This document shows, in pieces, positions 1-10,191 of a stretch of DNA of 64,000 nucleotides. Both the position numbers and the translations under genes were made by a program. Each line of letters starts with the position of its first letter. Position 1 is the first letter of the stretch. Origin of the DNA: Petunia secreta (taxonomy: Eukaryota; Streptophyta; Magnoliopsida; Solanales; Solanaceae). The notes beneath the pieces are model-generated. The model saw only the letters and a program-made list of their open reading frames with translations, made no database searches and had not been told where the DNA came from. Location: assembly GCA_029990175.1 (NCBI GenBank), contig JARKIP010000011.1, positions 2,542,001-2,606,000 on the forward strand, given 5' to 3'.

Positions 1-3000
1 CTGGATTACCTCTAGAAGCACCATCTGTATTAATTTTGATCCACCCCACCTGAGGCGGACTCCACAGAACCTCTGTCATCATAAGCTTAGGCGTATGATT
101 TCTTAACACCGGGAGCAAGTCCTCCCACCTACCAGGCGCATACTGAAAGTTCCTCCTGCGAACTCTCAACAATATGATAATATGTTGAGTGACAAGATAC
201 ACCAACCTATGAGCTGAGGACGACCCACCATGCCTCAAATTATTACTCCATATCCACAACTCCCACAAAATAGAGATGGGGACAACATGGTAAATCAACC
301 TCAGGACCGGACTACCAGGAGCATCCCACCACAAATTTATCACTTGTGTCAAGTGCAACCCATCAAAATTAAGACTTGAAGGACCTCCAAAATATTTCCA
401 GACATATCGTGCCGCAGGCGCATTCAAAAACACATGGAAAACAGTTTCCACATCAGGGTTCACACAACAATGACACCTAGAGGGGAATTGAATTCCCCAC
501 CTCTTCTGTATATCATCTAATGGTAGCTTAAATTTCCACAACCTCCATAAGAAAAATGACATCTTAAAAGGAATACCTTTAATCCAAATGTGCTTGTAGA
601 GATCACTTGGCTTCTTCCTTTGCCTCACCAAATGATAAGCTGACTGGACTGAAAAAGTGCCCCGAGGCTCCAGCATTCAAAAAGGTTGTCCCTCTATTCA
701 GGAGTCAGGACAAATAGGAGGCTTGACATTATGAATCACGTGCTCAGCAATGTCTTCAGGCAATAGCTCCCTGAGGCGCTGCTCTAGCCATACTCCATCC
801 TCAGTAACTTCATAGACATACACTATGGTCTCATCACACAGAAACTCAAGAGGGACTGCATGATACAACGAACCAAATCTAGTCCAGTTATCAAGCCAGA
901 AGTATGAATTGCCCTTTTTCAGCTGCCAAATTATCTCGTGATCCATCTCAGGCCTTCTCTGCAACATTTTCTTCCATGTATAAGTCCCCTTCTTCCATGG
1001 CACCACCACAGAGTGGCGCTTTTTCAAGTATTTGTTGCTCATATAGTCCCTCCACAAAGATTGCTTGGTACGAAAATTCCACCAAAACTTTTCAAATAAG
1101 GCCTTGGAAATATCATACAAGCTCCTAAAGCCAACTCCACCTTCATTGAGAGGATGACACATTGTCTTCCAAGAAGCCCAATGCCTGCTATACTGGCCCA
1201 CAGTGTTACTCTAGAAGAACTTGGCAAACATCCTGTGAAGTTGAGCTACCACCCCATAAGGGAGGTCACAGGCAGATAACAAGTGAATAGGCATGCTCTG
1301 AAGTACTGAGGAAATCAGAGCCGCCCATCCACCTATGGAAAGCAGGTTACCAGTCCAGGAGTCAAGCTTTTTCTGCACCTTCTCCACCAGCTCATTGTAG
1401 TGACAGTTCTTCCTCCTAGCATAATAAATAGGCACACCAACATACTTGAAAGGAAAATCACCCCTCGGTATCTTAGTAACATCAAGCACCCTGTCAGCTA
1501 TCAACTGTGAAATCTGGCATGCATATACAAATTACTCTTCTCCTTATTGATTTTTTGACCGCTGGAAAGCTCATAACTAGGAAGAGTCTCCATCACTAAT
1601 TTCAAAGAGCCCTCCTCAGCAGATGAAAAAAATAATCATATCATCCGCGAACGCCAGGTGATTAAGGTAGGGACTCCACTTTGGCATCCCATATGGCACA
1701 AAGTTATCATCCCTATGTAGTGCATTCAGAGGTTTAGAAAGATACTCAGCAGCAAGTAAAAATAAGCTAGGCGATAGAGGATCATCTTGTTTCACCCTCT
1801 GGAAGACTGGAAAAACCCATATGGCTGGCCATTAACTAGCACAGAGTACCAGTTATTACATAGGGTCCTATAGACCATGTCAATAAATATCTCACAAAAT
1901 CCCATCCTCCTCAGGGCCTTTGTCAAAAAAAACCATGACACCATATCATACACCTTAGCCATGTCTAGCATTACCATATTAGCCGGTTTCCCCTGTCAGC
2001 AATGTCATGCCCAATTTCTTGTACCAGCAGAATATTCTCAAAAATGCTTCTCCCCTTCACAAAGCCAAACTGCTGCGATGAAATAATTCCAGGCAATAAA
2101 ATAGAAAGCCTATCATGAATTACCCTGGAGATTACCTTATTGCTAAAGTTGCTCAGACTAATTGATCTCATGTCTGAAAAGGTAGTAAAATCTTTTCTTT
2201 TAGACAGGAGAACCAAGTTAGTAGCAGTGATGTAACGAGGCAGTAAGTGACCCTGAAGGAATGCCTTTACATTTTAACCACATAAGCACCAATAATATCC
2301 CAATACGAGTGGTAAAAAGCACCCGTAAAACCATCAGGGCCCTCTGCAGAGTCAGCATTAAGGCCAAAAACCGCCTTTTTCACCTCATGTTCATCTGGCT
2401 CGGTAAAAACAACAACATTCTGGTCCTGTGTAACAAGACTAGGCAGGTGATCTAGTATAGAAAAATCATTTGGCACCGGATCATTAGAAAACTGAGCCTG
2501 AAAATATCTGATTGCCTCCTGGGCCATGTCTGCATTGTTCTCAAGTCAAGAACCAGTAACATCCTGAATTCTTCTAACCTGAAACCTCTTCCTTTTTCCA
2601 TTTACATGAGCATAAATTTTTTTTGTGTTTCTATCCCCGTCTTTGAACCACTCCATACCAGCTTTCTGCTCCCAAAATTGTTCCTCTAAAGCATAAAAAC
2701 GAATCAACTCTGCATTCACTCTCTGGAGTCTCTCTCTATTGTACCCAGTGGGATGCTTCTTGAACTCCTGTTCATATACCTGGACCACTTCCTCTAACGT
2801 AGCAATCTTCCTGAAAATGTCACCATACGTCTCCCTTCTCCAAACAGACAATGCCTTTCTCAATTTTTTTCAGCTTGCACTGAAAAATTAAAAAAAGTGT
2901 CCTTACTAAAGATTTCAGCCCAGTTTTCTCTGACAACAACCTGGAATGAGTCATGCTGCACCCAAAAGTTCAAAAATCTAAACGATTTCTTCACAGTAGG

Positions 3001-3698
3001 GCTATCCATATTAGTAGTAATCAACAATGGTGCATGGTCTGATCGTTGCCTAATCAAGTGCTCCACTTCAAACTGAGGAAATACTTCCTGAAGAACTTGA
3101 TTCATAAGACACCTATCAAGCCTTTTGAATATGCATGCATCATCCGATCTACCATTCTACCAACTGTACATGCTGCCCTTGAAACCCATGTCTGACAGCT
3201 GACAAGTGTTTATACAATGCACAAAATCTTCAACCTCCGGGTAATTAACTGGCAGGCCCCCAAACTTTTCAGTTCATCCACAATGACATTAAAGTCACCC
3301 ATCACAAGCCACGGGAATGTCATGTCACTAGCCTGAGCATACAAAAGATCCCACAGTTCCACCTGAGTGAAACGATCAGTACTAGCATAAACAAATGACA
3401 CTACAAATTCCAGCAAACCATCCAAGTGCGTCAGCTTCAAGGACAATAGTTGTGATGTATCATGCACCACCTCCACTTGATATTCATCATCAACAAAAGT
3501 CCATATTTTGCCATTAAAATTATGCCAAGAAGAACCCATACCTAACCACAAACGATACTTGTCAATATGTCTATGGTGCTAAAACGGTTCCATTAGTGCA
3601 ATAAATGAAAAGTGCTTTTGCCTATGCAGTGTGACCACTCTATCAAAGGCCTTCTGAGTGTTGACATACCTTATATTCCATATGAGTGAGCTATTCAT
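1..3698 (-). pseudogene. LINE ORF2: endonuclease, reverse transcriptase, RNase H (broken, 3' cut)
   Basis: This would encode the protein that nicks target DNA and copies the LINE RNA onto it. The start is the ATG at 3698, just before WNIR. The EEP endonuclease (about 3698-2900) shows ALMEP, GDFN and SDHAPL, the catalytic signatures. Reverse transcriptase (about 2530-1500) shows GPDGF, DMAKVYD (normally DMAKAYD) and the catalytic FADD near 1650. A zinc-finger linker of the zf-RVT type lies near 500-400. The frame enters an RNase H domain (INTDGASRGNP, bases 1-50) and leaves the window. Stops or frame changes occur near 3590, 3230, 2870, 2545, 1800, 1630, 1500, 1210 and 690, so no protein can be made. 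Family assignment is firm; exact lesion positions are approximate. Confidence 0.85.
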
Positions 3699-3739
3699 TG
3701 CAACTGAGAGGCTTTGGAAACCGTCCTCCTTGTTGAAAC

Positions 3740-5232
3740 CCCTTTAGGAGCTGGAGGAACGCTCGCACCTCTTTTCACCCGTGCCTGTTTGGTTTTTTCT
3801 TTTGTGGTTCCACCTGTTTGGGTGATATATCACCCTTTTCAACAACATTAACATAATTCTGAGCAGTAGACTCAGTATCAAGCTCTTCATCATCACTAAT
3901 TTCCACCTACTTTTCAGCCGGTTTGTCAAAAACATGCACTAAGGCTGGTGTGGGCTCAAAATTCTTTGCAACTAGCTGTGAATTCTTCTTTTTAGCACTA
4001 TCAAAGGCTTCTTTCAGCTCCTGCATCTCCTTATCAGTGACTGGCCTACCCCCTGATAACTCAGGACTGGCATTAACCACATCAATCTGCATGTCAGGAC
4101 CAACCTGTGGCTTTTCAGCACCACCCTGTGACTTTTCAGCACTTGCATTTTTCTGACTTGAACCACCTTGATGCTTGTCTTCCTTATCTTCCTTGCCACT
4201 ATTATCCCTTGAAATATCACCCAACAACCCCAAGTATTCATCAGAAGGATCGTCTTCAAAATTTTTTGGATCAGCAGAATCATTTTCACTCTCCTCCCCA
4301 TAATCTACGAAATTATCATCATCCTCCTCCGAATCAACTACCTCCAGCTGGTCATCCCTCATTTCACCATCATCATATATAGTAACCTTGGCCACTAAAG
4401 AGTTTGAAGGAACCTCCTGTTGGGAAGTGTTTACAGGCACAAGGACAGCAGAAAAAGGCGCTGCATCAGTAATAAGAGCTCCCTGTGGAGATGTTTCACC
4501 AACTTTTTCACCCTTCTTCTGTTGCTGAGGCTGGGGGTTAGCAAGGTATTTCCCACCATTCTATTTTTTTTATTTATTATACCATGTCTTTTTTACCCAG
4601 TCCACAGTCGATTTAGGCATATAAACAATACCTTTCCCGGCTGATTTTTGGGTTGCAGCGCCATTCTTGGTTGCACTTTTCTTAACGCCATTCTTTGCTG
4701 CAGCATCTCCTTTCTGAATATTAGTAGGTGGAACGTTATCTTTTGATATAATTAGTGCCTTGTCACCCAAGTCACCAACTTCCTGAGCGTCATCCTCCTG
4801 CAAAGCTGAAAATTTATTATTCCCAGCCTGCACCAAAGCTAACTTGTCATTGGGCTTCGCAAAACTTTTTGTAACCTGAGCATTGTCATTCCCTTTCCTA
4901 GCTTTCTTATTCTTTGCTTCATTCCACTCTTCCTCATTCCTAACAATTCCAACTATACACTTTTCAATATGCGAACTGGGGGTGTTGGGAGAGCAGGGGC
5001 AGGCTTGTCACGAGTAATACTTTCAACCTTGTTTCCACTATTCTTTGGTTCTTCCTACAACTCAGGATGCACAACTTTACATGAAGCTTCATTGTGACCC
5101 TTAAGCCTACACGTTTTGCAATACAAAGAAAGATAATCATGCTCAATATCAGCCCAAAAGGATGTAATTTCCCCCGTCTCATCATCTTCTTCATTAATCA
5201 CAACCTTCATAGGGTGCTTAGCCAGCAAATCA
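3740..5232 (-). pseudogene. LINE ORF1, C-terminal part: CCHC knuckle and acidic tail
   Basis: This is the RNA-binding, Gag-like protein of the LINE. Directly after the solo LTR the frame reads DLLAKHP and then a zinc knuckle at about 5120-5079 (C-x2-C-x4-H-x4-C, within YCKTCRLKGHNEASC), the zf-CCHC_4 arrangement that follows DUF4283 in plant LINE ORF1 proteins. A lysine/alanine-rich stretch (about 4840-4570) and a strongly acidic tail (about 4390-4200, many D/E/S) follow. Frameshifts near 4960, 4840, 4560 and 3900 break it. The tail ends about 40 bases before the ORF2 start. The N-terminal half is at 6590-7074, across the solo LTR. Roughly 55 residues expected between DUF4283 and DLLAKHP are missing. 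Confidence 0.75.
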
Positions 5233-5237
5233 AGCTC

Positions 5238-6584
5238 TGTTGCTCCCAACGCACACGCAAGTATACGTGGTCGACAAGTAATAAAGTGATAAGTAGAGTA
5301 TCGTTCCCACGAGGACTATTCAGACTGGACTCCTAACAAACAATTTCTTAACAACTACTTAGGGATCTTTTTCTAATAGTGAGGATTTTATTAACTAAAG
5401 AACAGTAATTAAAATGGTAGAAGTGAATTCAAACGATAGAGCAAAAGTTGATTGTAAATAATATTAATGAGACGGTCTAGGGTCAGAGTTACGAACAATC
5501 CAGTTGAGTTATCCTGTTGATTCCACTTCTTAAGTCCCAGGATTGCTAACTAACAGGTTAATTGTACCCGTGAAAACCTTTCGATTCTTCACGGTCTATG
5601 CAGGTTCTCCAATCCCTATATGTCTATGGGTTGAATCACGTGCACGCATTAACGAATTCTGTATTTAGCTAAGCAAGGTGAATAGGTATATGTCTATCCT
5701 ACCCACAAATTGATTCCCCAATGCCCAGGTTCACAATCAAGCCCTATTCTTTCTTATGTGCGTTCATAAATTCCCTCTGTCGAGTTCAATCTAAGAACCG
5801 TAGATAGTGTTCAATTATTCGGCCGTTATAATCAAACAATTATGATCAAGAAAGAATAAACAATCTATAATTGGAATTCAATTCATGGAAATCAACATTC
5901 AAACCTCAACCTTCATGAATTCGCTCTAACCCTAGAACGATAGAATTAGCCACGCATACTTATAATCACAACACAAGGATTTGATGAAATAATGAAATAA
6001 TGATGTAATAGATTAATGGAAGGAAGAAAAACCCTTGTTCAAGATATTATGAGCTCTCCAATTTGCTCCAAAGTCTGAACTTCCTTAAAAAATAAAGTAA
6101 AAGAGTATTTATAGTGTTTACAAAAGCCTAGCAATTAGTTACGCCTAAGCCTAGACGAAATAGGACTTCCAAAAACGCTCCAGGGGCGCTATAGCTGGCG
6201 CCCCGCGCCTCAAAACGCGCTCAACAAGTCAGGGACCGTCGAATCTTGCACGCAATAGCCATGCCCCGCACCCCAAACCGCGCCAAGATGCTGGGTGCTT
6301 TCCCTGGCGCGCCGCGCCACCCATGGTGCCAGGCCATTTTCCTGGTTCCGTCGTTCGTAGCTCGCGTCGCGTCGTGCTTTCATGTGCTCGATCCAATCCT
6401 CAATCAAATTCCAACCTTTTCTTGCTCGATCATGCTCTTTAAAGCTCCAATTGCACTTCATAACAACCTACACACATAAAATCAGTGCAAAATCACATCC
6501 ATTAACTAGAAAACGCGCGAATAAAGTATCCAAACGTGAGGAAATATTAAGGAATTATAGGCATAAAATGCTACCTCTTTGTCA
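5238..6584 (-). mobile_element. Solo LTR of Athila-like family B, inserted in LINE ORF1
   Basis: Reverse-complemented, this stretch runs parallel to the 5' LTR of element B (21234-22535), including the shared end that reads CTTGCGTGTGCG and then GAGCAACA. No primer-binding site or gag follows at the low-coordinate end: the LINE frame resumes at once. It is therefore a solo LTR, or what is left after LTR-LTR recombination. Candidate target duplications are AGCTC (5233-5237) and AGTTT (6585-6589), differing by two C/T transitions. The high-coordinate end is less certain than the low one. Length is about 1347 bp against 1302 bp in B. The GC-rich part (about 6180-6370) is the most diverged. Confidence 0.75.
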
Positions 6585-6589
6585 AGTTT

Positions 6590-7074
6590 TCAATGTCTAA
6601 TCCATTTTAACGATCTCATAGGGTAAGACCTCCCTCTAAATTTAATCCAATAAGTAGGTGATGAATAAAAATTCACATAATCTTCCAATAAAGATAATCT
6701 AATCAACACATAACGATGATTAAGATAACCAGTAGTACAATCACCTTTAATATCACATTGGCCCGGGATCAATTTACGTAAACTCTCAAAGTCTGGCCTT
6801 CCATATGAAAATTTTCCAAGTATTGCATATTGTAACTGCTCCTTGACAAGTGATTTCTTCACCTTTGAAGTCTTCTATTTAAGTGTAGCTTGCCCTTGAC
6901 AATAGTAAAAAGTATGAAACGACGTTGATCAATATCAACTTTTTGAACTTGAGGCTTCAAAATATGGGACCAAGAGCCATTAGGATTGTTGTTTTAGGGC
7001 GTTGTAGTAGTGGGTAGAATGGGTCTGGCCTGAGATACCCCGGGAGGGGGCTGCCCAACAGGTGGCGCGGCCAT
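6590..7074 (-). pseudogene. LINE ORF1, N-terminal part: DUF4283-like domain
   Basis: The probable start is the ATG at 7074 (MAAPPVGQPPPGVSQ), followed by a proline/threonine-rich leader with an in-frame stop and a frame break near 6865. From 6862 the frame reads a DUF4283-like domain (EQLQYAILGKFSYGRPDF, then YWIKFRGRSYPMRSLKW), the usual N-terminal domain of plant LINE ORF1. The frame ends at a stop at 6590-6592 next to the solo LTR. Removing the LTR and one target-site copy restores the same reading frame into DLLAKHP at 5232, which ties the two halves together. The gap in the expected protein predates or is independent of the LTR insertion. Confidence 0.75.
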
Positions 7075-7191
7075 TGTGGCCGTTTCTAGGGTGGTGGCGC
7101 GCAAATCTCCAAAAAAATCGCCCAAAAATCGCCTGGGGGGGGGGGGAGCCCTTTGTTGTTAGTTCGCGCTCTCTAAAATATCAATTTGCTT

Positions 7192-9453
7192 TTAACTTTC
7201 AGCCCAATTGTTTTCTTCTTGAGTCCTTTTTTTTGCTTCAAGTTTGGCTATGATCTCGCGGGATTTGGTTAGCTCGAGGTCTAACTCATAAGCTGCTTCG
7301 CGGGCTCGGTCCAGCTCAATTTCAAAATCGAGCAAGTATTTCTCAAGCTCATTGACTTTGGCCTGGAGTCCAGCCTTTATGCGATTCCATTGCTCCATGA
7401 CTTTTCTATGATTTTCCGCTCGGTGAGCTTCAATCTCAGCAGCCTTCATGGCGTAAACATAAATCTACAAATAGGGTTAAAAGGGTTATAAAGAGACAGA
7501 GGTAATTGAGGATGAAAAGATTTAAAGCAGTAGGAGATTACATGAATTGCGTGTTGAGCTGTGTAAGCCATTAAGTCACCGATGGGCAAATCCTTGAGGC
7601 GTTCTCGCTCTAATGGTCAGAGTAAGCCCCTAAAACTGATGGGAATGGCCACTATGTTATCCAGCATGGATAGATCAGGAGGGATGCTAATCCTTCTAAG
7701 GTTCATCTTGGAAGCTGAGGGTGATCAGGTCGGGAAGCAACCCGAGCAAGATCGTCAGTTGCCCTCTCCTCAGTTCGAGCAGAATCAGCAGTTGTTCTCT
7801 CCTCGGGGTGAAAGTTTTAGCAACTTTATCCCCAGCCACCTTGTCCTTGCCCTTAACCTTTTTAGTGGCTCGTCTGGGTTCTTCAAGGTTAATCACCTCG
7901 ATTTCATCACGAGCATCATTATGCTCAGGCTCATCAATCAGGCCTCGCCGTGGAGCCACATGTGATACTACCCGAGGACGTTTGGCTTCGAAAGGGTTTT
8001 TTCATGTTTCTCTTCTTCTCATTGAATCTGAACAGATAAATGGATTATCTAAAGAAAAAGAAATAAGAAGTGAAGAAAGCAATTAAATCGAAGATTCTAA
8101 CCTCTCGAAGTCTCACGACTGGGCGACCTCTTTGAAGCTTTGGCTTTGGTGAGGACCTCAATTGAATCCTCCAAGTCTTTCAGACTATCCCCAGCCTCGG
8201 GGACTTCGACTTTCTTTCCTTTTTCATTCTTCTTTTTCTCTTTCTTCTTCCCTTTCTTTTCTTCTTCCTCCTGCTCAGTAGCTGCTTTATTGGGGAAGCC
8301 TACAAAAGAAATAGGCAGAGTAAGGGCAAGTCTTTGAGCTAAGAAGAAAAAGCATAGCGCACACTTACTGTGCCGTTTGTACGACCACTGATTCTCATCC
8401 AATGTAGCCAAAATCATCCACGGCCTCTCTGGCCTTGGCTTCGCGTCGATAATCGCTTGGACCGAAGTAGGGTTGATTGGAAGTTTTTTCGTTTAAAATA
8501 CGAGAGATTGATTAGAATTTGAAGAATTATGAAGATAAAAAGGAAAAAGCCAAGGTTTGGTCACTTACGAGTTTTATTCCACGCCTTCGGGAAATCCAGC
8601 CTCGGTGGAAATAAAAGCAGTTGGGATGAGAACGAACCAATCACACCAGCCACGGTCCTCAGTGTCGTTACCCTTCGTGATTAATGGAAATTTGCCTCGT
8701 TTGCTCAATTGAACAATTATATCCTTGTGCAGAGTGGAATAGAAAAGGGCAATCAAATGATCAAAAGTAAAGAGGACCCCTACTTGTTGACTTAAGAAGT
8801 CAAGACACTGAATAACCCTCCAAAAGTTGGGACCCAGTTGGGCTTCCGTAAAAAGTGTCGGCTACATGGTGAATGGGGAGGGTAAAACCTATTGTGAAAG
8901 GATAAGTATAAAAGAAGGTGAGCCCAACCACTCTATCGCAAGTGTGACGCTCCAGGGCGGGAATAACAATTTGAACCTCGGGCCCCTAATTACAAATCTC
9001 TCGAACCAGATCAATGTGAGCCTATGTGATTAGGTTTGGTGAAAGTTGAACGGGCACATTTCTATTCTTCTCGAGGTCAGAAGCTGTTTGTTTTTGTAAT
9101 CTAAAATCTTTACCGGGTCATATTTTGAGGGGATCACTTGATAAGGTTTGAGTTCTCTGGTGAAAGTTTTCTTCTTGGGTTGAAGCTTCCACGATTTTCA
9201 CTTCATCAACGTCGTCATCAGCAACTTCTTCAGTCGTAGCTTCGTCGTCCTCAATGGATGCCCCCTCTTGATTGATGGTATCACGACGGTCACCCGAATA
9301 AAAGGTGGCTTCATTATCGCATTCTTCCGGTGGAATAACTTTCAGTGGCACAGGCATGTTCACCAGCTCATCACCCACCACTATGGTGTTTTCACCGATG
9401 GTTCTTTCATCTGATGGTCCAGAAGAGTTTTGGACGGAGTGAGTAGAAGACAT
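7192..9453 (-). pseudogene. Antisense accessory gene of element F, five exons, PF04195-like
   Basis: The gene runs against its host retrotransposon. The start ATG is at 9453 (MSSTHSVQNSS, Kozak-like CCACCATG), about 100 bases after a TATA box. Exon 1 (9453-8569) has an acidic N terminus, then a region resembling the 'putative gypsy type transposon' domain (Pfam PF04195, from memory): YPFTIGF, FWRVIQCLDFL, DRGWCDWFVL, FPEGVE. Exon 2 (about 8489-8369) carries NPTSVQAIIDAKPRPERPW. Introns 8368-8300 (69 bp), 8101-8028 (74 bp) and 7541-7465 (77 bp) have GT...AG ends, pyrimidine-rich acceptors and in-frame junctions. A first intron starts at 8568 (GTAAGT) but its acceptor is lost. Exon 3 has a lysine/glutamate run. 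Exon 4 ends in a PISFRGL...LPIGDLMAYTAQHAIH segment. Exon 5 (7464-7192) is coiled-coil. Stops at 9118, 9000 and 8970, a frameshift near 8850 and others make this copy broken. The function of the protein is unknown. Confidence 0.75.
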
Positions 9454-9554
9454 GGTGGAAAAATTTTGTCAAAGAAGAAGAATGAAAATTGCTAGGAGTT
9501 CTTACTATTGAAAAAAAAAATTTGGGAGTGGTGAGACTGGTGGATGAATTGGCT

Positions 9555-9564
9555 GATTTATAGG
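9555..9564 (-). promoter_or_regulatory. TATA box of the antisense gene in element F
   Basis: On the minus strand this reads CCTATAAATC, about 100 bases upstream of the ATG at 9453, with a pyrimidine-rich leader between. Spacing and sequence fit a plant core promoter. It suggests the antisense gene is transcribed on its own and not from the LTR. Confidence 0.55.
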
Positions 9565-9756
9565 GAAAAGAAATGTCATCATTACATTTATATTTGGGAA
9601 GGTGAAACGAAGAGTTTAGACCACACAAAAGGGGATGCGGGCAGTGAATGTGGAATTGAAAAGACGGGTGCCTTTTCAAATTACTTGGCGGATAAGATGC
9701 CACGCCATTTTCCCGCCGATTTCATTCCACCCCCCAAAAAATCCTGCCAATTATCC

Positions 9757-9770
9757 GAGGGGTGGGAGGA
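9757..9770 (+). other. Polypurine tract of element F
   Basis: The purine run GAGGGGTGGGAGGA lies five bases before the LTR start TGTATTGG. It marks the plus-strand primer site used in reverse transcription and fixes the orientation of F as plus. Confidence 0.65.
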
Positions 9771-9775
9771 CTATC

Positions 9776-10191
9776 TGTATTGGGTAAAAATTTACCGGGC
9801 CTTAGTGCCAAGGCTCGAGGCGTGGTTTGGTTGAATCCTTCGAGGACAACTCCTTGGGGAAGCGTTAATGATTGGCTGGTGAGATTTTGTAACTTTCGAC
9901 CATTATATGGGCATTTAAGAGGAAGATCATGGGCTGGCCATGATCGAACGTGGAGTTAAGGCAGTTAAGTGCAACTATTGTCCATTCATCCTTGTAAACT
10001 ATAATTAGATACTTTGTAAATCATGAGAGGCATTCACAAATAAATCCAGAAAAGAGCTTGCATTCTCATTTCACTACTGTTCACTATTCTCATTAGTCTT
10101 GTTCTTGTTAATTACGATTTTGATACAAATAATTGCTAGTTAGCCTGAAATAAAATTGATTGATTGTCCTAATCAGATTTAGGCCAATACA
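9776..10191 (+). repeat. 3' LTR of element F (416 bp)
   Basis: The ends are TGTATTGG and CCAATACA, a perfect 8-bp inverted repeat, and a polypurine tract lies just outside the left end. The right end abuts the truncated integrase of element E, with CATAG (10192-10196) as the expected target copy. The partner copy is outside the window. ATTATATGGG near 9903 is a possible TATA region. Confidence 0.7.

Larger units (their letters stand above)
1..7160 (-). mobile_element. L1-type LINE, 3' end beyond window, split by a solo LTR
   Basis: A non-LTR retrotransposon on the minus strand. From 7160 downwards it shows ORF1 (DUF4283-like domain, then a CCHC knuckle and an acidic tail) and ORF2 (endonuclease, reverse transcriptase, zinc-finger linker, start of RNase H). 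This order is that of plant L1-like LINEs. The RNase H domain, 3' UTR and poly-A tail lie left of base 1. The 5' end is placed near 7150-7165, next to a run of about 14 G (7137-7152), because the coding sequence of the neighbouring element F ends at 7192. All reading frames are broken, so it is a dead copy. Confidence 0.85.
7160..10191 (+). mobile_element. Tat-type Ty3/gypsy element F, 3' part only
   Basis: The 3' end of a plus-strand LTR retrotransposon: an antisense accessory gene (7192-9453), a polypurine tract (9757-9770) and a terminal 416-bp LTR (9776-10191). Gag, pol and the 5' LTR are not in the window. They should lie to the left, because the LINE interrupts F at about 7160. The layout, with a PF04195-like gene on the opposite strand between pol and the 3' LTR, is that described for Tat/Retand elements. 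F itself interrupts the integrase of element E: E's frame stops exactly at the LTR end. Confidence 0.7.

Noticed and set aside
3923..4382. Plus-strand frames over the LINE ORF1 acidic tail
   Set aside because: They are mirror frames of low-complexity acidic coding sequence; no family resemblance.
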